Origin: Sphagnum compactum
Taxonomy: Eukaryota > Bryophyta > Sphagnopsida > Sphagnales
Length of the DNA: 64,000 bases
Reading direction: 5' to 3'
NCBI GenBank assembly: GCA_965153455.1
Contig: OZ234502.1
Span: 8,959,495-9,023,494, forward strand
Shown in pieces: positions 1 through 13,200 of the stretch (within the stretch, counting starts at the first letter, position 1; each line of letters opens with the position of its first letter). Position numbers and translations under genes: made by a program. The notes under the pieces were generated by a model. The model was not told the DNA's origin and did no database searches. It was given only the letters and a program-made list of their open reading frames with translations.

Positions 1-590
1 GGCACACATTTAACCAGTCTTCATCAAGGACATGGATTCGCATTAGGTAGTTTTCAAGAATACCAATAACGATCTCCCATGCTTGCTACTCAAGGGTTGC
101 TTCAAGGGATATGTGAACTTCATTCGAGGACCGTGAGCACAACTCCCAATGTTAAATCTTTCAAAGATTCGACACAACCTCAGAAGTTGGATTTTTCAAA
201 GATTCATCAAAGCCCACAAATTGGGCAAACATCAGGTGGGTATGAAAACCCAAATTCTGTGGCCGAGAATGCATAATCCTTGCATTCATCCTAGCCTCCA
301 ATGCATAACTTCAAAGAAAAACCAATTAGTTCAATTGTCATTGCTTCAAACTTGCAAGTTGGACACCTTAGATAACTTGGTCCCCTACATAACCCTTGTG
401 CATAATGTTTTCTTGAACCAGCTCAACAAGAGTCAAAAAGGGACCCAATAAGAAAACTAACAATGAATGTGGATGCTTCGTTGCAAACAATGTGCAAAAG
501 GAGGTTAATTGAGAACTCCAACGTAAATAACCAAAACAAACTAGAACCATCCCCCCCACCCCCCACTAGCCATGAGATTGATTAGTAAAC
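1..590. other. No recognisable gene
   Basis: AT-rich sequence with many stops in all frames and a short C-rich tract near 550. It may be the left flank or the degraded 5' part of the LINE that becomes recognisable further right, but I see no conserved motif. Confidence 0.4.
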
Positions 591-3540
591 AAGCACCGTT
601 CATAAGTTTTAGATGAATAAGCACCAAATCGGATTAACATCCTTCAACATTTGAGGCCTTGATTGGAATAGGAGGAAGGTGAAACTAAAAAGGCTCAAAC
701 TCTAGCTAAAACGCTCTCTTAATTCACCATAAAGCTTGTTTTTATAAGAACACCACCTTGACACCACGAAATGTTGGAACTTAGTAGTTCACCTTGAATA
801 CAAAGGAGGAACCGCCCTATGGAACCCCAAAATTTGAATGGAAGCCACACAATTCTCAATGGTGGGCACTACCGTTTTGGTCGCCCCAAGCCTTACTCTG
901 CAAATCTAGGACCAAGGCACGTTGAGGGAAGGATATGTCTAGTTCCTCATACTACAACTCACCCAAAGCAAAACTTTAGGCATTTTTAATGTCTATGCCA
1001 CACTCACGTCTTTGGAATGCAAGCACATGTGGCTCGAGTTGGCTAAATGCATACCAACAACATACCACTAAATCCTAGTCGACAATTTCAATATGAGAGA
1101 CCAAGCCATGGCAAAGGACTTTTAAACCAACAAGAGCATGCAACACAAATAAATATCTACATGGTAATAACTCACCATCACCTTAAGTGTGAAGGACGTC
1201 TAACATTTGGATTCCTTCCACAATTTGTTTTTGAAACACACTTTTGACAATGGGCACAAAGGCACCCAAGCAGCCCTCTCCCGCATCGACCGTTTCTATA
1301 TTTCACTCGGCCTTGACAAAAAAAACGGCACCATAAAAATAACAACCTCAATGAAGTAATTCTCAAATCATTCACCTATCCTTTTATGGATTCATTTAGA
1401 TTTCCTTATGAAACCTCCAACCAAGGTTTTCTTTGACATCACAATGTTCAAATTGGTCTTTACCACCAAATTAAGATGGTGAAGGCATGGCAAGAGGCCT
1501 TCTCCGAACTTGAGGGTCAAAAGGTAGCCATCACCTTCCTGATGACCATCAAACAAATTGTGGGATGCAATGTGCGCATCACTAAAGAAAAATGAAAATG
1601 CAAACATGAAGTGTTTAGGGGGCAAATTAAGAAAGTCACCCTTGCGGAAGCCTTTTTCCAAGCAAACCCACACAATGAAAACATTCGATACACATTTTTT
1701 GTTACATAAACAATCAAAGCAAATTGAATGAAGGAGGACCTAGATGAGCAATCTTAAGAGGGCAAAGCAAGATGGGTTCATTTTGGTGACATCTGTTTGT
1801 GCACATTTTTCCAATTTCATTAGACCAAAACAAAGAAAGCCTCCATGCAAAGCTTAACTAACGGGACTAGGAGTTGAACATTCAAGATGAACAAAAAAAT
1901 GTGTCATGACATTTTATCAAACTCTTTACCAAAAAGACTTAGCCACCTCGGAGGTCTTGAACACCTAAGAAGAATGTTAGGCAAATGTCTCACGTAAGGT
2001 TAGCATGAAGATGAACCAAGACCTCACAAGGTCGTTCACATTGTGCAAAGTCCAATAGGCCATTGCTTCGTTACCAAGAGGGAAAGCTTCTAGGGGGAGA
2101 TGGGCTATTAAAGAATTTTTTTCAAGACATCACACCCTTCATGGCACCTGCATTCCTTGAGGTTTTTAGAGGCATTTTAGAACAAGGCAACATGTTGCCA
2201 TACCTTTGTAGTGGAGAAATAATACTCATTCCAAAATTCGAAGACCATTCACACATCGGCAATTGACACCCCATCACCCTCTTCAATATAATATACAAAA
2301 TAGTAACCAAGGTGATGGTGTGTCACCTCAAACCACACCTCCATGTGATTGTAAGACCTAACCAAATTAACATTGTAAAAGGTTGAAATATTATAGACAA
2401 TGTTGATTTCGCACAAATCACCCTCGCATGGGCGAAGGAAAGCCAACAACACTTAGTGTTTTTTTTTCTCAATTTTGAAAAGGCTTTTGACCACATAAAC
2501 TGGGGCTACTTCTTCAAAGCCCTTAGGAGACTTGGATTCAACCTTCTTTGGATGAAATGGGTGGTAGCCTTTTATGAAGGAGTAAGCTTTTCCATCAAAA
2601 TAAATATATGCCTTTGATCGTGCTTTTCACTCTCATGCTTGGTTTGCTAAGGCCCCTCTCGCCTCACCTTTTCGTCCTGGCCAAGGACGTATTTGGATAT
2701 GTTGGACCATTTGTGCCACAACATATGCAAATTCGCTCTACCAGAGGGAAGGCACTGTGATTCGTGGCTAAACTTTTGGATTGACGATATCACACTATTT
2801 TTTAAAGGATCTAAAAACCACCTCAAGTGGGCCAAGTTGATGGTCTTCAAACCCTTATCCCTTACATTACGTGCAAGGATAAATGAACACAAATCCACAT
2901 CCATCTTGGCCTCCCTCCACCTGAGGCACACCACCTGGAGAGAAAAAGAAAGTTTAAAGTGGACTCCCTTGAGTGAGAGAGTCCAATACCTAGGCATATT
3001 CATAGGCCACCACCTCCCATAATAAGCCAATTTTGACAAATTAATGAGAATGATCAAAACCAAGTTGCTCAACTGGTCTATTAGCATGTTATCCACAAAC
3101 TACAGTTGGGTGCATCCTTGTGGCCAACTAGGTCCTTCTAGCAATGGCCTAGTACACCACCGCATGTTCGAGCCCCACCCTTGCGATATGTGCTTAGTTC
3201 AAATCCATGATATGCAACTTCATATGGAACTTGAAGGAAGGCCGCACTCTTATTAGATGTGGTGAAATCCATGTTCATTTGCCGTGTTGATGGATGAGTT
3301 TGGGATGAACCTTTAAAGAACATACATGAATTTTTGAAGAGGTCTGCGTTCCATTTCCATCCGTCCATGAGTGCGTCTAGTAGGTGTGTGGACCACATGT
3401 TGTTCAGGTCTAAATGGAAAACTTCACAAAGTTCCATCCAAGTGTTATTTTTCATCCGAAGGGCATCCATTGTCTTGGAGCATGTGGGGGCACTACATGT
3501 TTGTCACAAATATGTCCCCAAGTAGTGGGTTAACATGTCA
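590..3540 (+). mobile_element. Decayed L1-type LINE ORF2 (endonuclease and reverse transcriptase)
   Basis: Translating across frames recovers a plant L1-like ORF2 in the right order. Around 965-1070 there is an endonuclease-like LGIFNVYA segment followed by a W-L-A stretch and a DNFNM-like piece. At 1250-1310 comes ALSRIDRFYIS, the end of the endonuclease domain. At 2040-2270 is the reverse-transcriptase start with a GDGLL motif and LIPKFED. At 2280-2560 are the RT core segments, including NFEKAFDHINW. At 2780-3020 is an IDDITLFFKG segment (the ADD-box region, with the two aspartates kept) and a YLGIFIGHHLP segment. LINE-like sequence continues to about 3250 and perhaps 3530. Stops and frameshifts are numerous, so the copy is dead. 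No target-site duplication or poly-A tail was seen. The family role is target-primed reverse transcription; this copy cannot perform it. Confidence 0.8.
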
Positions 3541-3581
3541 TATATCTCCCCTCACCAAGGAATGCGGTGATGGCGATTAAA

Positions 3582-6500
3582 CTTTTGGAGCTTTGCACCT
3601 TTTGTGAAAGTGAAGTGAATTTGTTGTTCGTTACATGTGTCATTCATCCTTCTTTTGATGTCACCCATAATGTTTGCTTCTGGCAGGTCCATGAACTTTG
3701 AATTGTTGTGAGTGGGATTTCTTCAAAAAGCCTTTGTTGAAATATTTGAAAATTGGCTGCGATGTTATAGTTGCACATGTGTTTTGTGTGTTTGAAAAAT
3801 GAAGTTGGGTGGGCGTATATGGTGCGAGGATGCTATTAATGTGCTACGGGGGTGTTGCTCATGCATGTTCTTGTTTTTTTTCCTTGCAAAACTTCTTGAT
3901 TTCTAGTCAATTGCCTACTAAGAAAATGAAGCCTAGAAAGAAAAGGAAAGGGGAAGGTAAAATGAACTACCTGAGTTTTTGTTTCCTCTCCCATTAGAAG
4001 ATTATAACTCTCCTTCCTCGTATTCATGCTTTAGCATGCTTTCCATTGGTGTGAGTAACTTGATTTGTGTTCTTTCATCGTTTTTTTCAACCATGTTGTT
4101 TGTTGTTTAAGCTTGAATTCTTTAACCCCAAATTCTTTATCAACAATGGCGCGTGCAATGGAAATTGAACTTTGTGGTCTCTAGGTTGCCTTTCCCGAAA
4201 TTGTAAACATAGTTTTGTGTGTGCCACTCGATTCTTGCAATGCCAATTGTTTTAATTGTTGATCATTCTTCACAAGTTTATTTCCAACAATGTTAGTTGC
4301 GGCCAACCTCTGAGCTTTGGTTCCGTTTTCTTTGTTGTGTCTAATGCACATTGAATTATTGTCGTTTCTATGGAACAATAATTAAACAAAAATAAAAAAA
4401 TGAAAAAGAAATGACACCTTGAACTTCAATCTAGCTTTTTGAAAGTGCTGAGTGAAATTGATGTCTATTATCATTAGTAATATTTTTTTTCAATCTATCA
4501 AAGCGGAAGTGGCTAAGAAAAACACACAATTAAATTACGGAATGATTGAAGAAAAGTCTAAGTTACATCACCTCCTTCTCACATAGCTATTTGAGAGCAC
4601 CTTGAGAGGTGAAGAGAGGCCTCGATGAATAGGAAGGTGCGATGGCCATGGTGAAACTTTGGGCATGAACTTGATTGAAATGACTACTGATGGAAATCTT
4701 AGTGGTAACTTAACAAATATTCAAATGAGAACTTTGAAGATTGAAGTGGAATAAACCATTGGTCCATATGAAAAATAATTTCAATACATTGCAACATTGA
4801 AACCTTTAATCTAGTTTGCATGAAAATTTCCATAACTATCATGTAAACCATGCTTCAAGGCCAAAATGGGTAAAAATTGTTCCTTGTATTAGTGGTAAAC
4901 AATCAAACAAATTATGTGCATTTTAGAATGATGGCCCATTTATCATATTTGGTGATTGAATTAATCAATCAACTTTAAATTTTATGCAATCCTTAAACAA
5001 CCCCTTCATTTGTGTTTATAAGCCAAGAAGGGTTGGAACTCATATTCCAAATTGAACTCCAACCACACAAACTTAGGAAAAAACACAAACATCATCATCA
5101 CTGTAAGAATTATTTCACCAAATAAAAAAATTGGAAATACAATATCAAAACAAGGAAAAAAACACAATGTTGTAAAAATGTTTTTAAAATGTTAAATATA
5201 AAGTTCTTGCAATAATGTGTGAAGTTAAACATGAAGAGAAATGAGGGTCATATTTTGAAATATGTATTCCAAGAAGTCATTTTCATTCTCTTTTGGAATC
5301 CTTTAAAGAGTTTGGGTAATTAAATCCGTTTCATTCATTAACTTTCATTTGATTCATGTGTTCCTACATTCCATGTTTTTGGGATAATTTTCTTTTAGCT
5401 TAAAGAGTCTAACATTGTTTATTATTATTTGAAAAATTTAAATTAAATTGCATAGGTGTCATGCAGTACTAAATTGGCACCCAACATTATCCAAACTAAC
5501 AAAATTACACCATAAAAACATGTACACAAATTAAATTAAGTTGGGAAGTTGAGAATGCAAAAATCCAAATTTGAAAACATAATGAAACAACTTGGTGTCA
5601 ACCATGCCTCATATTCTTGTAATGGTTTAAAATTTGATACCACAAAAGATGAGACTCCACAAACATTCCTTGGAATAAACCAATGTTGACCTCGTATCAA
5701 GTTTTTAAAAACCAATTTGGTCATAATATATAAATGTTTACACAAATTCAATACCCATGGGAACTAGTAATAGGGGATAATTAAAAATATTCTAATAGAA
5801 TATGATCTATATAGATGTAAAATGAATTGATGAAATAATGGTAAGAATATAAACATTATTAATGTTATACCACATTGGTATACATAATGCGTAATGGAGT
5901 TGAAAAAAATTGCATGAAGTTTTTGAATTATGTTGCGTCATTTCATGTCATGTATATTATATAAAAGAAAGTATGTGACAAACAACACCTAAGCAATTAA
6001 TGTAAAGTGCGTGACAATGAAATCAAATATACTCAAAAGTCATCACATACATAAGAAAGGAAGAGGGTCGCTGAAAAGGAATAAGGTTTAACAAGATCCA
6101 TGCATGTTACTTTTTCTTCTGATGCATGTGATGGCTAGTCCTAGGTTAAGCAACTTGGCAAGCAATAGTGAAAAAAAAAGATGATGGTGATGGTTAATAG
6201 GGTTTAGGATTTTCAAAAACAACCCTAGGTAGGATTCACACAAGGGGAGCAAGGAGGATGGCTCCTTAATATCAGTATCTAGAGAAACTTACACAAATAT
6301 GGTTTATCTTTTGTTTCTCCAGAAGCTATATAAGAGTCAACTTGTCAAGTATTGCCTAAAGACAAAAGGACCAAATTCGTTTGGTCTTCAATATTAATGT
6401 TCATACCAATTTTAAACTTATATATCAAACCAACACTAAAATAAACCCAAACCCACTAGACATGATGAAATGTTGTTCATACTAATCTATGTTTGAACAA

Positions 6501-7350
6501 TAAGTAACAGCCATAACCAATATTTTCCTGCAAATGCTTAATATAGGTTAGAAATTAGAATTGGTCAATTGCATTGCATTTAAGTCCTTTTGTAGGTTTA
6601 ATCCATTTCATACATACTATTCCTTTTGCTTCAAATTGTGTTCATGTTTTGAATACATAGATTTTAAACTATTTTCATTCTTTCAATCACTTTGTTTGTA
6701 CATAAATAACTCATATGTTTAAAGGCTTACATGGATGAATGTATTAGAAAGACTGAATGGTTAATTAAGGTGTGGCTTTCATGGTTACAAATTTCATAAT
6801 ATGTTGACCATCAACACTAGACTCCATTTAAATTGATGTAAGAGATGTTTTTATGAAATTCAAAAATAATTTATTTGTTATATGCATAATATTGAAAAAT
6901 AGGTCTCCCATTGGAAACTATCTTAAAGCTCATTTCCAATTTTATTTTTAATTCTCTTTTTAAGTTCCTACAAGACAAGTTAAAAAAAAAGATAAAAATT
7001 CATAAGAAAAGCATCAAAGGCATTGAAATGGATCATGAATCCTTAGAATAATTAAGATTTCATTCCAATTCCAATCTTGAAATCAATGAAAAATGCACAA
7101 GGCAAAAGTTGGTAAAAGCTTGTGTGAAAGTAGAAACTAGAATTGCAAACCATCACGATATCTAAGGGAGGTGAAAATCACAAGGTCAAATTCTTTAGTA
7201 GCAAAGTGGTTTGGAAAGTTAGTATTACAATCTTGTATTAAATTTCCATGATCATGTTAAATTTGTTAAAGCTAAGTTTCACAAATTGTTTCAATATGGG
7301 GATTGATGAGAATTTGATAAAACTGTAAAATCAATAACTAAATAAATTGA
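3582..7350 (+). repeat. Left arm of a 3.76-kb inverted repeat
   Basis: This block is the reverse complement of 19982-23738 at high identity by eye; 6001-6220 matches 21100-21340 with only scattered substitutions. Similarity stops abruptly on both sides: near 3582, about 40 bp after the last LINE-like sequence, and near 7350. The arm is AT-rich. It keeps two short reading frames also present in the other arm (3809-3997 on plus, 5536-5751 on minus), neither resembling a known protein. It could be one copy of an unclassified transposable element or half of a segmental inverted duplication. Confidence 0.85.
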
Positions 7351-7600
7351 CAGCCCCAATCTGAATATTTCCAAATTTCAACAATAATTTTGAAATATGA
7401 TAAATCCACTACTAAGTTTCAAAGTTATCTTGTGTTTTGAGCCACGTTTAAAATTTTAAAATTTAGACAAACTTCTTTTAGATTCTTTTTGGGGGGCGGG
7501 GGGAGGGGGCTGGCCCTCTTACTAATTAATTAGTGTCAAACATGAGTCGTAGGTACGGTATGTTCACCTAGCTGCACTATACGCGACAAGCCGCTTGTTT
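7351..7600. other. Spacer with a G-rich tract, upstream of the cyclase gene
   Basis: No gene is visible. A nearly pure G tract lies at 7491-7509. The segment probably holds the distal promoter of the gene to its right; no clear TATA box was identified. Confidence 0.4.
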
Positions 7601-7755
7601 CTCATCCACTGAGATTCTTGTTTTGTGGGTTGTTTTCATCCGCTGAGATTCTTCCTTTTGTTGTTTCTCATCCGCCATTCGCTGGAGATTTGCGTTCTCT
7701 GTTCCTCATTTGTTGAGATTCTTCGTCTTTTTCTGTTCCTCATCTGAAGAGATGC
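7601..7755 (+). repeat. Five ~34-bp direct repeats in the presumed cyclase leader
   Basis: The core CATCCGCTGAGATTCTT recurs in variant form at 7603, 7637, 7669, 7707 and 7741, with spacings of 34, 32, 38 and 34 bp. The array ends about 170 bp before the chosen start codon and so probably lies in the promoter or 5' UTR. Confidence 0.6.
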
Positions 7756-7927
7756 TGTGTTTTCGTCGTGCTTTGGAGTGCGTCCCGCGGCGTTTTGCGG
7801 TTTGCAGTTTTCGATATTTCTCCGCAGGATTCGTACTCGTAGCGTCGCTGTGTGTGTGTGTGTTTGTCTCCCTCGATTGTGCGGCTGTTGGCATTGTAAT
7901 TTCGTTTGGCAGGAATTGTCTCCAAAG

Positions 7928-10262
7928 ATGATCGGACGTGCTTTGCAATTGCTGATGCTAGCGTTACTTTTACCGCACCCTGCGAGGATGACTAGGGCGC
8001 TGGATTGGTCTCAATCCTCGGATGTTCTTCTATGTCATGCGGATCTACAGCAGTGTGGAGCATCTGGTGCTGCTGCTGAAACAGCAGCCAAGAATTCAAG
8101 AAAGATTCTGGACATAACCCACACGCTTCGAGAAGATCTGCCCATCTGGCTCGGGGGGGATGGGCTGGGACGAATCACGGCTCCGGTATTGAGCATGAGT
8201 CGCGGTGATGACGCCAATGTGTCTGAGCTGAAGCTGGACAGCGTACACACCGGCACTCATGTGGATGCCCCGGGACATTACGTGCAGGAGTTTTATGAGG
8301 AAGGGCTGGATGTTGCACTATTGGACCTCAACATTCTTGTTGGTAAGGAATAAGCCTGAAGATTACATGAACAACCCCAGGTTTAGGGTTTATGAAAACC
8401 CTAAACCCTAAACCTACCCCATCAACAATCTGAATGACTGTAATGACGACGGCTCTCTTGCTTTCTCTTCCAACCTAGTGTCCTCCTGCTTCATGTTTGC
8501 AAGGTAGTCAGCTTATGATTCTGATCACAAGTCCAGTACTACCAGTGATACGAAGCAGAATCATTTAGGGTTTAGGGTACTAAGGTTTCTTTTGGAAAAT
8601 TTCTTCTTGCTTGCTTTCCAACCAGGGAGAAGGATTGCCTGTCTGCTCTGCTTCCTGCAAGAGCCCCTGGTTATAAGGACCACCAGTGATCAGGGTTATT
8701 GTCATTTGGGGGCCAGGTCCTGTGCTGCTTGTGGATGCTCCAAGGGACACAAATTTGACAGGTAAAACATTTTGTGCACACATTTGTATTCAGCAGCTCC
8801 ATGGCCATGCCATTTGCTGCTCTGCTCCTGACCATGATGAATTTGGTACTCTTGTGGGATTGCAGACTCTGAAGATGGTGCTTGAAATTTTATGTGAGTG
8901 TTTGTTGATGTGAACAGCACAGGTATTGGCATCCCTCCATATCCCACCAGGAGTGGAACGCATCATCTTCAGGACTCTCAACACAGATAGGTATAACCAG
9001 AAGAATTATCACGTTGCAATGGCACTGTGAGGAAGGCTCTTAGGGTTTTAGGACTTAGGTTTGTATGGGTGGGTGACGTTGCAATCTCCTTTTGATTGTT
9101 TTTCTCTATTACAATGTCAGTCAAAATCTGTCATCTCCTTCCTCTGCCAGAATGCTAGCAACCTTAATGCATCTTGTGGCAATGTACAAGATTTCTTGGA
9201 TATATTTTGGTGACCATAACCTTGTGGTCATGTTCAGGAGAACAAGCAGTTGTGATTTGTTTTCGAAACATTGTCCTCATGATCTGTGTGATTGGTAAGA
9301 CAGGCGCCTTATGTGGAAAACAGCCTTTGACAGCAGCTACGTTGGGTTAACTACTGATGGAGCAGAGTGGATTGTCACCCAAACCAAGATCAGGTTCATT
9401 GGTCAGCCTTCTACACCTTTGCATAATTTCCTAGTTGTTCTGCCCCTTGAACTTTCCTTGGATGTCTCTTTTGTGCGCATCAGTCACAGAAGTTATATCT
9501 GTGATAAAGGGGTGATGCCTTCTGATTTCTGCTTCATTACCTTGCTCCTGTTTGATGATTGGTGATGTTGTTGGGATCTTCGGGCTATGGTGTAACATCA
9601 GGAATTGATTACCTTTCGATCGCGGCTTATATCAATCTTGTCCCAGCCCACCAAGTCCTTTTGAAAAAGGTTCTTGTTTCTGTTCTTCTCAACCCCCTCC
9701 TTGTCACCTGTCCCTCACCATGATCTTGGCATGGTGGCCATATCAAGTAGACTTAGAGCATAGTGTTCTCTTCTGGTTCCTGGGTTTCTTCCCACCTCTC
9801 CTTGAAAGCTTTATTTCTCCCTCTGTCCAATGTGCTGGCATCAGCCAAAAGGATGACAGCATGCTCTAAATCAGCTGTCTGTCACTCTCTCTGGATTTTG
9901 GCACTGAGAAGACCTGTCATTTGATACTGGATCTTTTTTTTGTTCTTGCCTCAAAAGTCATGGTTCCCTGCCTAGATATCTTTTCTTTTCAATTACAGCA
10001 AGAGGAATTACTACGCTACTGGTTACAAAGAACTCTCTGGTTCCATGAATTGCCGATACAAGATATTGGCTCATGAATCTAGTGCTATTAGGTTTAACAT
10101 GTCAAGCTTATGGGTAAGTGATGTGGTAAATTGCAGAAGTTGATACTGGTGGAGGGGCTGAACCTGGATGATGTAGATATGGGTCTTTATATCATGCATT
10201 GCCTCCCTTTGAAGCTTATGCAGGCTGAGGGCTGTCCAATCCGTTGCATTCTTACAACATGA
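7928..10262 (+). CDS. Cyclase family protein (kynurenine formamidase-like), six exons
   Basis: Exons read by splice signal and phase: 7928-8342, 8717-8761, 8918-8990, 9304-9401, 9602-9669 and 10137-10262, giving about 274 residues. The start at 7928 is preferred over the in-frame ATG at 7757 because it begins with a hydrophobic signal peptide ([16 protein letters not shown]), suggesting secretion or the endomembrane system. The metal-binding signature [11 protein letters not shown] lies at residues 107-117. Later exons give [28 protein letters not shown] and a C-terminal EGCPIRCIL, all in the family's order. The family (Arabidopsis CYCLASE1-like, Pfam cyclase) comprises metal-dependent hydrolases; in bacteria relatives cleave N-formylkynurenine, while the plant substrate is uncertain and the plant proteins are linked to stress and cell-death control. 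The exon 5/6 junction is about two residues shorter than I expect, so one splice site there could be off. Confidence 0.9.
8379..8415. repeat. Telomere-like palindrome in cyclase intron 1
   Basis: AGGTTTAGGGTTT is followed after ATGA by AAACCCTAAACCCTAAACCT, so two telomere-type (TTTAGGG) runs face each other as a hairpin with a 12-13-bp stem. Another TTTAGGGTTTAGGG lies at about 8566-8578 in the same intron. Confidence 0.8.
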
Positions 10263-13200
10263 GACCCCATGGTAAACTGTATTAAACATCCTGGCAGAAA
10301 TCTGTGAAAAAATGGGAAAGAGCAAGTGATTTTTGTGAGTTAATCCTTGCGGCCTTAGACTGTGTACTACGAGACATCAGTCATTCAGGAATGATTGTTA
10401 GAGACTAAATTGCAGGGAAAATGCCTGCACTCTGTGTATAACAGATAAGCAATGCTATGAAATTGCTTGCTGCTTTGTCATAGCAGTACATTTGCTCACA
10501 CAATGGTGTATTTCAGTAGAGACAGTTATGTCAATATATGTATCCCAAGGAATTCATGGAAAGGACTTGCTAATCAACTATCAGTCAATGGGCTCATGTC
10601 TTCTTGCATGACACACAGTCAAAGAACACTAGGGAAGCATACAAAGCTGATGCAAGAGTTGTTTGTAAACAGTAGAAGTTTTTCCTTTTCACGGAACACA
10701 CAAAGTACTGGATTTCAGAATGTGCATTTTGGCACTGATCCCTGTTTTGTGATGTTGGAAGCCTGTCTTCACACAGAATCCTTTCTTGACAAATACTGTC
10801 CAGGGACATCAAAATCAGTGTGCATCTAGAATTGCATGTTTGTATTGTTGAGAAAAACAAGCACGGGGTTGATTACTAGTGCTGCTGCACAGATCTGATC
10901 TAACCTGCTCTTCCACTGAATTTAACGGAGAACCAGCTGGAGCATCAAGATTGAATAGAGAGAAGCTCCACCTGCATGTGGCGTGGTGGCACTTTGACTA
11001 GTGCATGATGAAGAAAGAGGTGAATTTGCATTTCCTGACTTTCTGCATTTGTTATAATTATAGAGAGCTCTACATCCACCAGATCTATCCAAACATCAGG
11101 CAACAGAACTGGTGATTGACAATGAAGTTAGGTGACCTTAACATCCTAAAGTTCTAAGACACCTGCAAAGGTTCTTGCTGGATTTTCTCTAACTTTTAGA
11201 ACACCAATTTTTCTCTGGATCTCTTATATTCTCTGATGTGAAACTGGTCTAGGGTACAAACATGGCTTCTTCTAGCTTCAAACCATCAATGGACATTCTC
11301 AACCAGCTCATGAATGTGCTGCTGACAAGTACATGTTGGTGCTCCAGATGCTGGTGCCATCAGTTACGATGGTGAATGATGATCCCTGGAGAAGTCTGTG
11401 GTCTCAAGCCCTGGCTACCAAGGTATGCTTGCAATTGTGAGCATATTTATGTATGTAATCTTTCACCCAGCAAGTATGTGTGTGTGTGTGTGAGAGAGAG
11501 AGAGAGGGTTGTTTGTAGTTTATCTATTAATGTGGATGTGTGTGCAAAGGTGATGAATTTGGTTACAAGGGTCTTTAGACAGAAGAATTGTCCTCTCAAA
11601 ATCTTTCTTCATTCTATTGTATGTGTCTACTGTTTTTCAAAACTTGGAATTCTGCTGCTTCACTCTCCTTCAGCAACTTCTGTGTTCTTGTGGCAGTACA
11701 ATTTTTTTCTGACTGATGCAATTGCAAAAGTGTATACACCATGCACTCACTGAGAGGGCTTCCAACCGAAGCCTGGTTGCAGGCTTCATCTGCAGGTGTC
11801 AAACTTGACTGATGCCAAAGTTGCTGAAGTTGTTGAATGACATTTTCAGAGACATTGTGGAGACTAGATGTATTGGCCCTTCTTTCACTCTGGAACCTGC
11901 ATTTCAACTTCCTCAATGCATTTGTGCTGATTGCATTTCATCAAACAACACCTATGGTTTCCAGTTTTGACATGCACTGGAAAACCCACAACTCTCTTAG
12001 TTCATAAGTGTGAGAACTCAGAAACGCATCACCAAATCAAGAACTGGCAGCAGCAATCAGATCTTGAGAGTGCTCCCAGCTCACTATAAGTAGCCATTTT
12101 GCAAGATTGCTGTGAGCCAACACTATATGGAAACTTATAATTGTTGTGCACCCAACTGAGGCATGAGTCTACCCTTTGCATGACTTTCATAATGTAGAGT
12201 TTTTCTGTGGTGGCAGAGTTGGGTGCTGGTGTGTGCCTGCAATGGGCATCACACCCCTTATGATCTTCTTACACAACTGATACTGCAAGTGGTCAATATA
12301 TTGTTTTGTCCTGAAATCTGGGTGGGTCTGGTTCAACTTACTGTAAATTGAGAGTTGCCTCAACTTCTGGAGTGCTTGGACAATGCCAGGGTTCATGGAT
12401 TTGATTGTTATAGATTTCTGTAAATTGCAGTTGAATTCTGTTTTCACTTGTTATGAGAATTGTGTGCAGTAAAATTACAATCACAATGCATGGAAATGTT
12501 GGCACAAGGTTGAGCTTTACATATGTAATTCTAACACGGGTGGTAGGCTTGACCTCATAACAGGACTATCTATTTCACAACAACCAAATTAGCGGATTTG
12601 GAATATGCAATGTACTCAGCCCTGTCAAAAGATCTTTGTCAGGTGTGATGAATTACCATCCATCACCAATTTCTCATTCTACATGGTACATGAAGCTTTT
12701 TTTTTCCATGTCCTTCAAACTTGGAGCAGGGTATGCAGTGTACACACAATTACAGAAGTGACAGGTGGGTTAGGGATACACAAAAAACCCAGTGCAAATT
12801 GCAATTGAAGGACAGAGGTTTCACTGCATTGACATCACAATTGTATGTTGGTTGCATCATATTGCATGGTGATTATCATCTGCTACTGTTATGTTTCATG
12901 TGAAAAATGAATTGAAGAGTTTCTAGAATATTTCTTGTGGATGCTGAGGATTTTAGAGTCCTTGATCACAAAACCCGATTGCAGTCTGGCAGCAGGATTC
13001 TCTTGTTCTTTTGTCACTATGAGAAATACTTTGAAACCAGAACACCAGTATGGAAGTAGTAGTAGTAGTAGTATGCTCTATTTTTTTCTTTCATTTATTG
13101 GATCTACCTTTAAGGGAGAAGACAATCAAAATATGTAGTTTTCGTTTGGTCCCACATTTTGCTCACCATGTGTTACTATGAATAGCGAGTTCATTTTTTG

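Noticed and set aside
7757-7927. Cyclase start at the upstream in-frame ATG
   Set aside because: It would add 57 Cys/Arg-rich residues before a good signal peptide; the sequence looks like leader.
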